From NCBI RefSeq assembly GCF_902506105.1, contig NZ_LR733304.1:1969458-2033457 (forward strand): 64,000 nucleotides of DNA, read 5' to 3'. Positions 53,354 through 63,962 of this stretch are shown piece by piece. Below the pieces are notes generated by a model. That model saw nothing but the letters and a program-made list of their open reading frames with translations. It had not been told where the DNA came from and searched no databases. Numbering within the stretch: position 1 is the first letter of the stretch; each line of letters starts with the position of its first letter. The stretch comes from Aeromicrobium sp. 9AM. Its GTDB lineage: Bacteria; Actinomycetota; Actinomycetes; Propionibacteriales; Nocardioidaceae. Made by a program: the position numbers and the translations under genes.

Positions 53354-53394
53354 GATTCGCCCCACGACGCGTTCCGCGCCGTAGACTGGTCGGT

Positions 53395-54045
53395 ATGCCA
53401 CACCACGCACGCGTGACGAAGAACGTCCTGCGTACCGCCCGCAAGACCACGCGACGCCAGGACTACTCCTCCAGCACCAAGCGCGCACTGCTCGACAGCG
53501 CGACGACGCTCTTCACCGACCATGGCTACGCCGGCACGTCGCTCGACGAGGTCGTGGCGGCGGCCCGCGTCACCAAGGGTGCGCTCTACCACCACTTCCC
53601 CAGCAAGCTCGCGCTGTTCGAGAGCGTGTTCTTCCGTGTGCAGGAAGCCACGACCAACGACGTCGAGAAGGCCATCAACGCCTCCAAGGATCCGTGGGAA
53701 CGCGCCCAGATCGGCCTCGAGAAGTTCCTCGAGGTCTGCCGCGAGCCGCAGTTCCGCCGCATCTGCATGCAGGAGGGCCCCGTGGCGCTGGGCCACGAGC
53801 GTTGGGCCGAGGCCGAGCGCGCCTCGTCGTTCGGCATTGTGCAGCGCACGGTCGACGACCTGCTGGCCGACCTCGGTGGTGGTGGAGAGCTCAACGAGGC
53901 CTTCGGTGCGGTGTTCTACGGAGCAATCCGCTCAGCGTCGGAGTTCGTCGCCGACGCCGAGGACCCCGACGTCGCGAGCGAGCACGTCCAGGCCACGATC
54001 GGCACGATCCTCGCGGGCCTTCGCCTGCTGCCGACGATCGACTGA
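53395..54045 (+). CDS. TetR/AcrR family regulator
   Basis: A 216-residue TetR regulator with an N-terminal basic extension (about 1-24) before the helix-turn-helix GYAGTSLDEVVAAARVTKGALYHHFPSKLAL. The ligand domain includes RRICMQEGPVALGHERW, seen in a common actinobacterial TetR subgroup. The transcript is probably leaderless or short, as no ribosome site precedes the ATG. It should control itself and the divergent gene through the adjacent repeats. Confidence 0.9.
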   Translation: MPHHARVTKNVLRTARKTTRRQDYSSSTKRALLDSATTLFTDHGYAGTSLDEVVAAARVTKGALYHHFPSKLALFESVFFRVQEATTNDVEKAINASKDPWERAQIGLEKFLEVCREPQFRRICMQEGPVALGHERWAEAERASSFGIVQRTVDDLLADLGGGGELNEAFGAVFYGAIRSASEFVADAEDPDVASEHVQATIGTILAGLRLLPTID

Positions 54046-54051
54046 CGTTCG

Positions 54052-55092
54052 TCAGCCCAGGGCGACCTTGCCGTCGCCCTTCGGCACGAGCTCGAAGAAG
54101 ACCTTGCCCGGGTGGATCGTGTACGGCTCCCCCGCCTTGGTCGCGAACGTGATCGCCTCGTCGAGGCTGGGCTTGTGCCACACGACCTCGGTCACGGTGC
54201 TGCCGTGGAACACGAGCGCGCGACCCTTGCCCTCGAACTTGGTCTCCGGCACCGGGTTGCCCGCAGGATCGGTGTAACCGGCATCGCCGACCCGGCAGAA
54301 CATCACGATCATCGTGTTGGCCTTGAAGTCCTGGCCAGCGGCGGCATGCCCGTTCGTACGCTGCCACGTGCTGCCTGCGAGCTTCCAGCTCGTCGCCGTG
54401 GAGTTGGAGAAGCGTACGTTCGCCCGGCGAGCCTTCCTCTGCAGCGGCGGAGCCGGGTTCGTCGCACCCGCTGCCGGCGTCTTGGTCGAGGAGTTGACCG
54501 GTGTCCACGGTAGGTAGGGACCGAGGATCTTGGTCGCCTTGGCCTTCTTCGCAACGGTCTTGAGGTCGATCAGCCGGTTGTAGGGCCGCACCTTGAGCGG
54601 ATCGCTGCTGAAGCCCGGCGAGCCAGCGTCCTCGGAGAAGACCTTGACGCCCGCTCGCTGCACCCGCTTGTAGGTCCCTGCGGCGCCGCCTGACGCCACG
54701 ACCTGGCCACCGACCGGCGACGCGATGCCGATGTCAGTGTCACGGAGCGACCGCACGTGCCCGATCTTGGACGGCAGGTTGGAGTAGTAGAACGCGGCGA
54801 GCCTCGTCAGGCCGCCTTCGACGAGCTCCTCCATGACCATGTCGGCCTTGTTGAGCCCGTACTGCGGGGCGCCGCCCTCGGTGTTCTCGACCTTGACCAC
54901 GAACACCGGGTTGGCCGGGCGCCCGTTGGGCAGCGCGCGACCTGTCAGCGGCGAGATCTCGACGAGCTTCTTGGCCGTGCCCTTGGACGCATCAGGCTTG
55001 GCCGGCTCCTTGGTGCCGCCGTCGGATGATGATGAGCAGGCGGTCAGGGTGAGGGCCGCCGCGGATACCGCGACGAGCAGGCGCAACTTCAT
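54052..55092 (-). CDS. DUF3048 lipoprotein
   Basis: A 346-residue lipoprotein. The signal [21 protein letters not shown] ends in a lipobox (LTAC, Cys at about 19). The mature part contains DUF3048 ([46 protein letters not shown]) and its C-terminal extension with [10 protein letters not shown]. The Bacillus relative YerB is of unknown function. The ATG at 55092 is preferred over an earlier ATG at 55104 because it gives a normal signal peptide. Confidence 0.85.
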   Translation of the reverse strand: MKLRLLVAVSAAALTLTACSSSSDGGTKEPAKPDASKGTAKKLVEISPLTGRALPNGRPANPVFVVKVENTEGGAPQYGLNKADMVMEELVEGGLTRLAAFYYSNLPSKIGHVRSLRDTDIGIASPVGGQVVASGGAAGTYKRVQRAGVKVFSEDAGSPGFSSDPLKVRPYNRLIDLKTVAKKAKATKILGPYLPWTPVNSSTKTPAAGATNPAPPLQRKARRANVRFSNSTATSWKLAGSTWQRTNGHAAAGQDFKANTMIVMFCRVGDAGYTDPAGNPVPETKFEGKGRALVFHGSTVTEVVWHKPSLDEAITFATKAGEPYTIHPGKVFFELVPKGDGKVALG

Positions 55093-55149
55093 GCCGCCCA
55101 GCATGCCCCATCGAGGAGTGCTCACGGCGCACCACGTCGGGCCTGTCGT

Positions 55150-55572
<423 letters not shown>

Positions 55573-55575
55573 CGC

Positions 55576-56589
55576 TCAGTCCGCCTTCACGACGAAGTCG
55601 ACGCGGCGGAACTGCTGGTCCGACGACAAGGCCGTCCGGCTCTGCGAAGCGAGCGCCCGGGTGCTGACGCGTACGCCGTCGACACCGGCCTTGACGAGGT
55701 AGGCCTTGACGGCCGCGACCCGGGCCAGCGTCAGCCGCTCGGTGGCGCCCGGGTGCTTGGGTCCGGCATACCCGAACGCCTCGATCGCGAGCTCGGGGTT
55801 GTCGCGCAGCACGTCCGCCACCTCGTCGAGCCTGCGCTGGTCAGGGCCCGAAAGGGTGGATCGATCCGCCGGGAACTGGAGTGCCGACGTGTTGAGCACC
55901 GCGGCAGCGGCCTCCGAGAGGCCGTTCGGCTGGACGTCCAGTCGACTCACGATCTTCAGACCGGGAACAGCCGAGGCGAGGCGGCGACGTACGTCGTCGG
56001 CACCGGCTCGGCTCTCGATCGACCCGCCGAGATCCAACGTGCCCTGCCCGTCGATCGCGAGCGTGAGCCGCTTGACGCCCACGAGGTCGTTCAGGACGTC
56101 GGGGAGCTGGTCGATCCAGTCGGCCGACCCGACCGACGCGTCGATCACGACGTCGCCCGTGACCGCCTCGCCGAATGCCTCGGCGACGCTCGCCTTGACG
56201 CTCGCCGCCGCATCGGGGTCCGGCACGGTCCCGCTGATGGAGATGCCGGAGCCCGTACGTCCCAGGTGCAGCGTCGGGGTCGTGTCCCGCGGCGCAGGCG
56301 TGGGCCCGACCGCCGCGGACACGACGTTGGCCCATCGGACGCCTTCGATGCCTTCGACGATCAGCTCGGCCTTGCTGAGGTCGTCGGGCGTGCCGCCGCT
56401 CAGCTCGGCCTCGCGACCGTGGAACGCGACCCGCACGTCCTCGAGGTGGGCGGCGCTCAGAGCGCGCTCGGACTTGTCCTGCAGGTCGTCGGCGGCCGAC
56501 CGTGAGCCGAGCAGTGCGCCGACGGTGACCACCGTGAGCAATGTGGTCCCGACGAGCACAGCGACGCGTTTGAGTCGCTTGTCCGACAC
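55576..56589 (-). CDS. ArfA/OmpATb-like BON and OmpA-domain membrane protein
   Basis: A 337-residue protein with one N-terminal transmembrane helix (about 10-27), two BON-like domains (about 30-110 and 110-200) and a C-terminal OmpA-like peptidoglycan-binding domain ([25 protein letters not shown], with [18 protein letters not shown]). The layout resembles mycobacterial ArfA (OmpATb), which is encoded with two small membrane proteins. Here the small partner is the Lys-rich protein behind it. A cell-wall attachment role is likely, and pore formation is not implied. Confidence 0.82.
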   Translation of the reverse strand: MSDKRLKRVAVLVGTTLLTVVTVGALLGSRSAADDLQDKSERALSAAHLEDVRVAFHGREAELSGGTPDDLSKAELIVEGIEGVRWANVVSAAVGPTPAPRDTTPTLHLGRTGSGISISGTVPDPDAAASVKASVAEAFGEAVTGDVVIDASVGSADWIDQLPDVLNDLVGVKRLTLAIDGQGTLDLGGSIESRAGADDVRRRLASAVPGLKIVSRLDVQPNGLSEAAAAVLNTSALQFPADRSTLSGPDQRRLDEVADVLRDNPELAIEAFGYAGPKHPGATERLTLARVAAVKAYLVKAGVDGVRVSTRALASQSRTALSSDQQFRRVDFVVKAD

Positions 56590-56697
56590 TCCGCACCCCT
56601 AGCCTGGCCGTCTCGACGAATGCACAGAATATCGGTCCTGACCGCCGTGGCCCGGTAGTCCCGAGCGCATGTCGGTGGTGGCTGCGACGATGGATCA

Positions 56698-59600
56698 ATG
56701 ACCGGTACGCTCGACCGTTTCGCCCCCGCCACCCGGCAGTGGTTCGACGAGTCCTTCGACGCGCCGACCCCGGCGCAGCTCGGCGCGTGGGACGCAGTCG
56801 CCGGCGACGAGCACGTCCTGGTGGTCGCGCCGACCGGATCGGGCAAGACACTGGCGGCGTTCCTGTCGTCGATCGACCGGCTCATGCATGCCGGTGAGTC
56901 CGAGGGCACGCGCGTGCTCTACATCTCGCCGCTCAAGGCGCTGGCCGTCGACGTCGAGCGCAACCTCCGCTCCCCGCTCGTCGGCATCACGCAGGCCGCA
57001 GCCCGGCGCGGCGACGAGTTCCGCGAGGTCTCCGTCGGCGTACGTTCGGGCGACACCACCCAGCGTGATCGACGGGCGCTGGTCACGCACCCGCCGGACA
57101 TCCTCATCACGACGCCCGAGTCGCTGTTCCTCATGCTCACCTCGGCGGCGCGCGAGACGTTGCGCACGGTCGAGACCGTCATCGTCGACGAGATCCACGC
57201 CGTCGCCGGCACCAAGCGGGGTGCGCACCTCGCGCTGTCGCTCGAACGGCTCGACGCCCTGCTGACCGAGCCGGCTCGCCGCATCGGCCTCAGCGCGACC
57301 GTCAGGCCGCACGACGAGGTCGCCCGCTTCCTCGGCGGTTCTGCGCGCGTCACCGTGGTGGCTCCGGAGTCCGCGACCCGCCTGGCGCTCGAGGTCGAGG
57401 TGCCGGTCGACGACATGACCAGCATCCCGGCACCTCCGCGTGACGAGGGCAGCGGCGGCCGGGCGTTCGACGACGAAGACCAACCGCGCGGCAGCATCTG
57501 GCCGCACGTCGAGGATGCCGTGATGCGACGCGTCCTCGACCACCGCTCGACGATCATCTTCGTCAACTCTCGCGGTGTCGCCGAGCGCCTCACTGCCCGG
57601 CTCAACGAGGCATACGCCGTCCACCTCGGCGGCGAACCGGTTCCTGCGGGCTCGAGCCGGCCGCCGGCGCAGCTCATGGGCGGCAGCGCGCAGACGCGGC
57701 CCGGCCAGGGCGACGCCGAGGCGACCCTGGCGCGCGCGCACCACGGCTCGGTCAGCAAGGAGCAACGCGCTCTGATCGAGGACGACCTCAAGACCGGTCA
57801 GCTGCGCTGCGTGGTCGCGACGTCGAGCCTCGAGCTGGGCATCGACATGGGCGCCGTCGACCTGGTCATCCAGGTCTCCTCGCCGCCGTCGGTCGGCAGC
57901 GGTCTGCAGCGGGTCGGCCGCGCCGGCCACCAGGTCGGCGAGATCTCCCAGGGCGTCACCTACCCGACCTCGCGGCAGGACCTTCTCGGCGCGGCGGTCA
58001 CCACGTCCCGCATGCAGCAGGGGCTGATCGAGCGCCTCGACATACCCGCCAATCCGCTCGACATCCTGGCCCAGCAGACCGTCGCGGTGACGGCGCTCGA
58101 GCCCATCGACGTCGAGGAGTGGTTCGACACCGTGCGCCGCAGTGCTCCGTTCGCGACGCTGCCCCGCTCGGCCTACGACGCCACGCTCGACCTGCTCGCC
58201 GGTCGCTATCCCTCCGACGAGTTCGCCGAGCTGCGGCCGCGACTCGTCTGGGACCGCGACGCCGGCACGCTCACGGGGCGGCCCGGTGCCCAGCGCCTCG
58301 CGGTGACGAGCGGCGGCACGATCCCCGACCGGGGCATGTTCTCGGTCAACCTGGCCGCCGGCACCGACGACTCCGGCGGCAGCCGCAAGGTCGGCGAGCT
58401 CGACGAGGAGATGGTCTACGAGTCGCGCATCAACGACGTCTTCGCGCTCGGCGCCACGAGTTGGCGGATCCAGGAGATCACGCACGACCGGGTCATCGTC
58501 ACGCCGGCGTTCGGCCAGCCCGCGCGACTGCCGTTCTGGAAGGGCGATGCCATCGGCCGACCCTACGAGCTCGGCGAGGCGATCGGCGGGTTCGTCCGCG
58601 AAGCGGCAAACCTGTCGCCGGCCAAGCTGGCAGAGCGTACGTCCGCGCTCGGCCTCGGCGGCCAGGCCTCCGACAACCTCGCCGCCTACCTCAGCGACCA
58701 GAAGCAGGCGACGGGCCAGGTGCCGTCGGACCGCACCCTGCTCGTCGAGCGGTTCCGCGATGAGCTGGGCGACTGGCGCGTCGTCCTGCACTCACCGTTC
58801 GGCCGCCGGGTCCACGCGCCGTGGGCCCTCGCGGTCGGCGCTCGCATCGTCGAGCGGTACGGCATGGACGGCTCGGTCGTGGCCAGCGACGACGGCATCG
58901 TGGCGCGCATCCCCGACACCGAGGCCGAGCCACCCGGCGCCGACCTGTTCGTGTTCGACACCGACGACCTCGACAAGATCGTCACCGAAGAGGTCGGCAG
59001 CTCGGCGCTGTTCGCCTCTCGATTCCGCGAGTGCGCCGCGCGGGCGTTGCTCCTGCCGCGTCGCAATCCGGGCTCCCGGGCACCCCTGTGGCAGCAGCGC
59101 CAACGGTCGGCCCAGCTGCTCGACGTGGCGCGCAACCACCCGACCTTCCCGATCCTGCTCGAGACGGCCCGCGAGTGCCTGCAGGACGTCTACGACCTGC
59201 CGGCCCTGATGGCGCTCACCAAGCGCCTGGCCTCGCGTGAGGTGCAGATCGCCGAGGTCACCACCGAGCGGGCATCGCCGTTCGCCCAGAACCTGTTGTT
59301 CGGCTACGTCGCGGCGTTCCTCTACGAAGGCGACACTCCCTTGGCCGAGCGGCGCGCCTCGGCGTTGACCCTCGATCCCACGCTGCTGGCCGAGCTGCTC
59401 GGCCGGGCAGAGCTCCGCGAGCTGCTCGACCCGCAGGTCATCGAGCACACCGAGCTCGAGCTGCAACGTCTGACCGATGACCGGCGCGCCAAGGACATCG
59501 AAGGCGTGGCCGACCTGCTGCGCATGCTCGGGCCACTCACGACGACCGAGGTGACAGCGCGCGTCCAACCCGATGTCGCGTCGCACACCGAGACGTGGCT

Positions 59601-61254
59601 CGGCGAGCTGCAGGAGTCCCGGCGGGTCATCGAGGTGGCCATCGCCGGCGAGGTGCGCTGGGCCGTCGTCGAGGATGCCGGTCGCCTGCGCGACGCACTG
59701 GGTGTCGTGGTGCCGATGGGCATCTCCGACGCGTTCCTCGAAGTCACCGCGGACCCGCTGACCGACCTGATCTCGCGCTACGCGCGCACCCACGGGCCGT
59801 TCACCACGGAGGAGGCCGCGGCCCGGTTCGGCCTCGGCAGCTCCGTGGCGCTCCAGGTGCTTCGCCGACTCTCCCGCGACGGTCGCCTGACCGAGGGGGA
59901 GTTCCGGCCGCAGGCCACCGGCAGCGAGTGGGTCGAGCCCGGTGTCCTGCGCCGGCTCCGCTCCCGCTCGCTCGCGGCTGCCCGCCACCAGGTCGAGCCC
60001 GTCGATCCATTGGCCTACGCACGTTTCCTGCCCTCGTGGCAGGGCGTGGGTGGCAGCCTGCGCGGCGCCGACGGCGTGCTGACGGCGATCGACCAGCTGG
60101 CCGGTCTGGCGCTGCCGGCATCGGCGTGGGAGTCGCTGGTGCTTCCTGCACGCGTACGCGACTACTCCCCCGCCATGCTCGACGAGCTGACGACCGCCGG
60201 CGAGGTCATGTGGTCCGGCGCGGGCACGCTGCCGGGCAACGACGGCTGGGTCCAGCTCCACCCGGCCGATCTCGTGCTGCGGGCCGCCGGCACGACTCCA
60301 CCGGAGCCCGACTCCCTGCAGGCCACGATCATCGAGGCGCTCGACGGTGGCGGGGCATTCCTGTTCCGCCAGCTCGCCGACGCGGTCGACACCGACGACC
60401 ATGGCGCGCTGGCCGAGGCGCTCTGGGACCTGGTGTGGTCCGGCCGGGTCAGCAACGACACGTTCGCGCCGTTGCGCACCCTCGTCGGCCGAGGCGGCGC
60501 GCATCGCACCACCCGGCCTGCCCCCCGAGCGCGCATCCACGGCCGGCGCACGCGATCCCCGCGCGTCGCGTTGCAGGGCCCTCCGACGGTCGGCGGCCGG
60601 TGGTTCGCACTCAACGAGACGACCGGCGATCCGACCAGCCTGCAGCTGGCCCGCACCGAGTCGCTCGTGGGGCGCTATGGCGTCGTGACCCGCGGATCGG
60701 TCATGGCCGAACAGACCCCCGGCGGGTTTGCGGGTGTCTATCGGGTGCTGCGCGAGCTCGAGCAGACCGGAGCCGTCCTGCGTGGCTACTACATCGAGAC
60801 TCTGGGAGCGGCCCAGTTCGCCGCCCCTTCCACGGTCGACCGGATGCGCGGACACGTGAGCGACGACGACCGGCCGACCGACGCTGCGGCGTTGACGCTC
60901 GCCGCGACCGACCCGGCCAATCCCTACGGCGCGGCGCTGCCCTGGCCCGAGCGCACCGAGGAGTCCGCCGGTCATCGGCCGGCTCGCAAGGCCGGGTCGC
61001 TGGTCGTGATGCACGACGGCCGCCTGGTGGCCTACCTCGAGCGCGGTGGCCGCAAGGTGCTGGTCTTCGACGACGATCCCGCCCGGCTGGCGGCGGCCGC
61101 CACCTCACTCGTCGCCACGGTCCGGGCCAAGCGCATCAGCCGGCTCTCGATCGAGACGGCCGACGGCCAGTCGGTCGCGTCGACACCGCTGGGCGAGGCC
61201 CTGCTCGAGGCCGGCTTCGAGCGCACGATCAAGGGCCTGCGACTCGATGCCTGA
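56698..61254 (+). CDS. lhr: Lhr superfamily 2 DNA helicase
   Basis: A 1518-residue Lhr helicase. Motif I is APTGSGKTLAAF, motif II DEIH, motif III SAT, motif IV SSLELGIDMG and motif VI QRVGRAGH. The winged-helix and Lhr-core domains reach to about residue 860, followed by the long C-terminal extension found in bacterial Lhr. It is a 3'-5' ATP-driven ssDNA translocase that unwinds RNA:DNA, and it is induced by DNA damage in mycobacteria. The stop overlaps the nei gene by 8 bp. Full length, no frameshift. Confidence 0.95.
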   Translation: MTGTLDRFAPATRQWFDESFDAPTPAQLGAWDAVAGDEHVLVVAPTGSGKTLAAFLSSIDRLMHAGESEGTRVLYISPLKALAVDVERNLRSPLVGITQAAARRGDEFREVSVGVRSGDTTQRDRRALVTHPPDILITTPESLFLMLTSAARETLRTVETVIVDEIHAVAGTKRGAHLALSLERLDALLTEPARRIGLSATVRPHDEVARFLGGSARVTVVAPESATRLALEVEVPVDDMTSIPAPPRDEGSGGRAFDDEDQPRGSIWPHVEDAVMRRVLDHRSTIIFVNSRGVAERLTARLNEAYAVHLGGEPVPAGSSRPPAQLMGGSAQTRPGQGDAEATLARAHHGSVSKEQRALIEDDLKTGQLRCVVATSSLELGIDMGAVDLVIQVSSPPSVGSGLQRVGRAGHQVGEISQGVTYPTSRQDLLGAAVTTSRMQQGLIERLDIPANPLDILAQQTVAVTALEPIDVEEWFDTVRRSAPFATLPRSAYDATLDLLAGRYPSDEFAELRPRLVWDRDAGTLTGRPGAQRLAVTSGGTIPDRGMFSVNLAAGTDDSGGSRKVGELDEEMVYESRINDVFALGATSWRIQEITHDRVIVTPAFGQPARLPFWKGDAIGRPYELGEAIGGFVREAANLSPAKLAERTSALGLGGQASDNLAAYLSDQKQATGQVPSDRTLLVERFRDELGDWRVVLHSPFGRRVHAPWALAVGARIVERYGMDGSVVASDDGIVARIPDTEAEPPGADLFVFDTDDLDKIVTEEVGSSALFASRFRECAARALLLPRRNPGSRAPLWQQRQRSAQLLDVARNHPTFPILLETARECLQDVYDLPALMALTKRLASREVQIAEVTTERASPFAQNLLFGYVAAFLYEGDTPLAERRASALTLDPTLLAELLGRAELRELLDPQVIEHTELELQRLTDDRRAKDIEGVADLLRMLGPLTTTEVTARVQPDVASHTETWLGELQESRRVIEVAIAGEVRWAVVEDAGRLRDALGVVVPMGISDAFLEVTADPLTDLISRYARTHGPFTTEEAAARFGLGSSVALQVLRRLSRDGRLTEGEFRPQATGSEWVEPGVLRRLRSRSLAAARHQVEPVDPLAYARFLPSWQGVGGSLRGADGVLTAIDQLAGLALPASAWESLVLPARVRDYSPAMLDELTTAGEVMWSGAGTLPGNDGWVQLHPADLVLRAAGTTPPEPDSLQATIIEALDGGGAFLFRQLADAVDTDDHGALAEALWDLVWSGRVSNDTFAPLRTLVGRGGAHRTTRPAPRARIHGRRTRSPRVALQGPPTVGGRWFALNETTGDPTSLQLARTESLVGRYGVVTRGSVMAEQTPGGFAGVYRVLRELEQTGAVLRGYYIETLGAAQFAAPSTVDRMRGHVSDDDRPTDAAALTLAATDPANPYGAALPWPERTEESAGHRPARKAGSLVVMHDGRLVAYLERGGRKVLVFDDDPARLAAAATSLVATVRAKRISRLSIETADGQSVASTPLGEALLEAGFERTIKGLRLDA

Positions 61255-62026
61255 GGGCGACACCGTCTGGCGCACGGCCCGGCACCTCCACGAGGCGCTC
61301 GCGGACCGCGAGCTGACCCGCACCGACTTCCGGGTCCCGGCCTTCGCGACGGTCGACCTGCGCGGGGAGGTCGTCGACGAGGTCATCAGCCATGGCAAGC
61401 ACCTCCTGATCCGCACGCCGGTGCACTCGATCCACTCGCACCTCAAGATGGAGGGCGCCTGGCACGTCTACCGCCTTGGCTCGCCCTGGCGCCGGCCCGG
61501 TCACTCGGCCCGAGCCGTCCTCGAGAACGACGAGTGGCAGACCGTGGGCTATTCGCTCGGCATCCTCGAGGTGCTGCGACGTGACGACGAGCAGTCGGTG
61601 GTCGGCCACCTCGGGCCCGACCTGCTCGGACCCGGCTTCGACCTCGACGAGGCCACGCGCCGCGTGTCTGCCGACCCCACCCGCGAGGTCTTCCTCGCAC
61701 TGCTCGACCAGCGCAACGTCGCAGGGTTCGGCAACGAGTACGTCAACGAGCTCCTGTTCATCATGGGCCTGCTGCCGACCCGTCCGGTCGGGGAGGTCTC
61801 GGACATCCGGCGGGTCATCTCCCGCGGTCAGAAGATGCTCGACCTCAACAAGTCACGCGTCGACCGCTCGTTCACCGGCAGCGCCCGCCAGGGCGAGGAG
61901 CGCTGGGTCTACGGCCGCGAGCGGGCGCGCTGTCGGCGATGTGGCACCCCGCTCCGGCACGGCACGCTCGGCGATCGACCGACCACCGAGCGCAACACCT
62001 TCTGGTGCCCGCACTGCCAGACCTAG
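61247..62026 (+). CDS. nei: Fpg/Nei-type DNA glycosylase (Nei2)
   Basis: A 259-residue bifunctional DNA glycosylase. The N-terminal MPEGDTVWR holds the catalytic Pro/Glu, HGKHLLI and NVAGFGNEYVNELLF (H2TH region) follow, and a C-terminal zinc finger is CRRCG ... CPHC. It excises oxidised pyrimidines and nicks the strand. The ATG overlaps lhr. The lhr-nei2 pair is conserved in actinobacteria. Confidence 0.93.
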   Translation: MPEGDTVWRTARHLHEALADRELTRTDFRVPAFATVDLRGEVVDEVISHGKHLLIRTPVHSIHSHLKMEGAWHVYRLGSPWRRPGHSARAVLENDEWQTVGYSLGILEVLRRDDEQSVVGHLGPDLLGPGFDLDEATRRVSADPTREVFLALLDQRNVAGFGNEYVNELLFIMGLLPTRPVGEVSDIRRVISRGQKMLDLNKSRVDRSFTGSARQGEERWVYGRERARCRRCGTPLRHGTLGDRPTTERNTFWCPHCQT

Positions 62027-63075
62027 AGCTTTGCGATCGCCGCGCGCTCGTCCTTGAGGTCCGCCAGCACCATCGCGCCCATGCGGGCGAGGAAGTGGTC
62101 GGTCCACCACGGATAGTTGCGGACATCCTTGTCCTTGCGCAGCGCCGGGTCGAGCGCGAGCACGGCCTTCCTGATCTTCGGACCGTTGCTCTTCACCAGC
62201 TTGTCGTACGTGTTGTTGTTCTTGTTGAGCTTGGGATTGTTGACCGAGGACTTCATGGTGCGGACGTACCGGTAGTTCTTGGCCTGCAGCCGGTTCTGTC
62301 CGACGTACGCCTGGCGGAAGACCTTGCAGGCTGCGCCGTAGGACGTGCGCCCGCACGTGTCCGCCGAGAAGTACTTCAGGTTGCGGGCCGTGTACTGCTT
62401 GATGGCCTTGAGCCGCAGGTCCGCGTACGTGTTCTTCTTCTTGGCGATCGAGGAGACGCACCCCTCCCTGCCCTTCCCGCAGAAGATTCCGCCCGGCTCG
62501 GTGTCCCCCGGCTCCAGCGCGTACTTGTCGGAGGAGTCCCACAGCTTGTCCGGAGCGACACCTGAGGCGTTGTAGCCGATGTTCCACCGGCAGTCGCGCT
62601 CGACCTGTGCCAACGCGCTGGTCGCTGCCTTGACGTACGCACGCACGGTCTTCTCCCGGCGGGCCGACTTGTCGCCGGCCTCGCTGTAGTCGGAGCTGAC
62701 CTTGCTCAGGAAGCCGCCGGTCGCCATCTTCGGCAAGCCATCGGCCGCATCGGCGAGCTTCTTGCGTGAGTCGGCCACGGCGTCGCAGCCCTCCTTCTGG
62801 GTGGCGAGCGCCTTGGGCGTGGATGCGTTCTTGCGCACGTACGTCCCGTGCGGCACGCTCGCCGTCGCGGCCAGCAGGATCGGCTTCTCCTTGGCCTTCC
62901 ACGCCGCATAGTCGTCGTCGTAGTCCGAGGCCTTGCTGCCGGCGGCCGACGAGGCGTACAGGTACGAGCCCGCGATCAGGGCGATCACGACGACAGCGAT
63001 GATCGCCAGGATGATGAAGAGCCGCCGACGACTCTTCGGAGCCGGCGTGAGCTCGGGCGTTGCGGCGTCGGTCAT
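62023..63075 (-). CDS. Unknown membrane-anchored protein, 350 aa
   Basis: A 350-residue protein with one N-terminal transmembrane helix (about 18-40) after a basic stretch (PKSRRRLF), and a large Lys/Ala/Tyr-rich extracytoplasmic domain with several Cys (CDAV, DCRWN, FCGKGREGCV, TCGRTSYGAACK) that could form disulfides. Not recognised. Convergent with nei and divergent from the VKOR-like gene, whose product could help form the disulfides (inference from neighbourhood). Confidence 0.65.
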   Translation of the reverse strand: MTDAATPELTPAPKSRRRLFIILAIIAVVVIALIAGSYLYASSAAGSKASDYDDDYAAWKAKEKPILLAATASVPHGTYVRKNASTPKALATQKEGCDAVADSRKKLADAADGLPKMATGGFLSKVSSDYSEAGDKSARREKTVRAYVKAATSALAQVERDCRWNIGYNASGVAPDKLWDSSDKYALEPGDTEPGGIFCGKGREGCVSSIAKKKNTYADLRLKAIKQYTARNLKYFSADTCGRTSYGAACKVFRQAYVGQNRLQAKNYRYVRTMKSSVNNPKLNKNNNTYDKLVKSNGPKIRKAVLALDPALRKDKDVRNYPWWTDHFLARMGAMVLADLKDERAAIAKL

Positions 63076-63242
63076 TCAATCCCCCTGGGGCACCTGGTCA
63101 TCACGCCACGCCAGAGCAGGTGCGATCCCCCGACGCGCAGGTCCATCATGGACTGCGGCCGGACAGGCTGGCACCGCGCCCCCGCGCTGCGCTTGGAGGG
63201 TATGTCCGGCTCAACTTGCCGGTTGACTCTAGGATCACGGTT

Positions 63243-63851
63243 ATGACCGATCTGATCGACGATGTCGACACCACTGGCGACGACACCCTCGCGAGCCGCG
63301 GCCTCGGCCTCCTGCTGACGATCGGCGGCGCGATCGGGCTGCTCTCGGCTGCGATCCTCATCATCGACAAGATCGAGTTCCTCAAGCACCCGGACAAGCT
63401 GCTGAGCTGCGACCTCAATGCCTTCGTCAGCTGTGGTGGCGTCATCAACACCGACCAGGCGTCGGCATTCGGGTTCCCCAACCCCATCATCGGAGTCGCC
63501 GGCTTCGCGATCGTCGTGACGCTCGGCGTGCTGATGATCGCTCGCGTCGAGCTGCCCACCTTCGTCTGGCTGGGTCTGCAGGCCGGGGTCCTGTTCGGGA
63601 TCGGCTTCGTCACATGGCTGCAGAGCCAGAGCATCTACGAGATCCAGAAGCTGTGCCCCTGGTGCATGGTCGTGTGGGCCGTCACGATCCCGATCTTCGT
63701 GTGGGTGACCGCGCGCAACCTGCGGGCGTACGCACCGAACAACCCGGTGTCGCGCTTCGTGGGCGACTGGACGCTGCTGATCAACATCCTCTGGTACGTC
63801 GCCGTGATCGCCGCGATCTGGTTCAAGTTCGGCGAGAACCTCTGGGCCTGA
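63243..63851 (+). CDS. Vitamin K epoxide reductase-like protein
   Basis: A 202-residue membrane protein of the VKOR family, which reoxidises DsbA-like proteins in actinobacteria. Four to five transmembrane helices, the loop Cys pair in LSCDLNAFVSCGG and the active-site CPWC in LCPWCMVVW are intact. The quinone-coupled disulfide pathway is family knowledge. No DsbA partner is in the window. The ATG at 63243 begins MTDLIDDV. Confidence 0.88.
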   Translation: MTDLIDDVDTTGDDTLASRGLGLLLTIGGAIGLLSAAILIIDKIEFLKHPDKLLSCDLNAFVSCGGVINTDQASAFGFPNPIIGVAGFAIVVTLGVLMIARVELPTFVWLGLQAGVLFGIGFVTWLQSQSIYEIQKLCPWCMVVWAVTIPIFVWVTARNLRAYAPNNPVSRFVGDWTLLINILWYVAVIAAIWFKFGENLWA

Positions 63852-63962
63852 GCGGTGCTCGCAGAGGTTCATTCCTAGCGTCATCCGCTCATGGACTTCT
63901 TCTGAGGTGTAACGCCAGCGCCTTTCGCGGCACTGATGGTGAACACCACCCGAGGAGAACCC

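Noticed and set aside
56695..61014. Two very long open frames (about 700 and 740 codons) antisense to lhr
   Set aside because: They are shadows created by GC-rich third positions of lhr. Their translations are low-complexity Arg/Gly/Asp/Val-rich with no domain, and lhr itself is fully supported by motifs.
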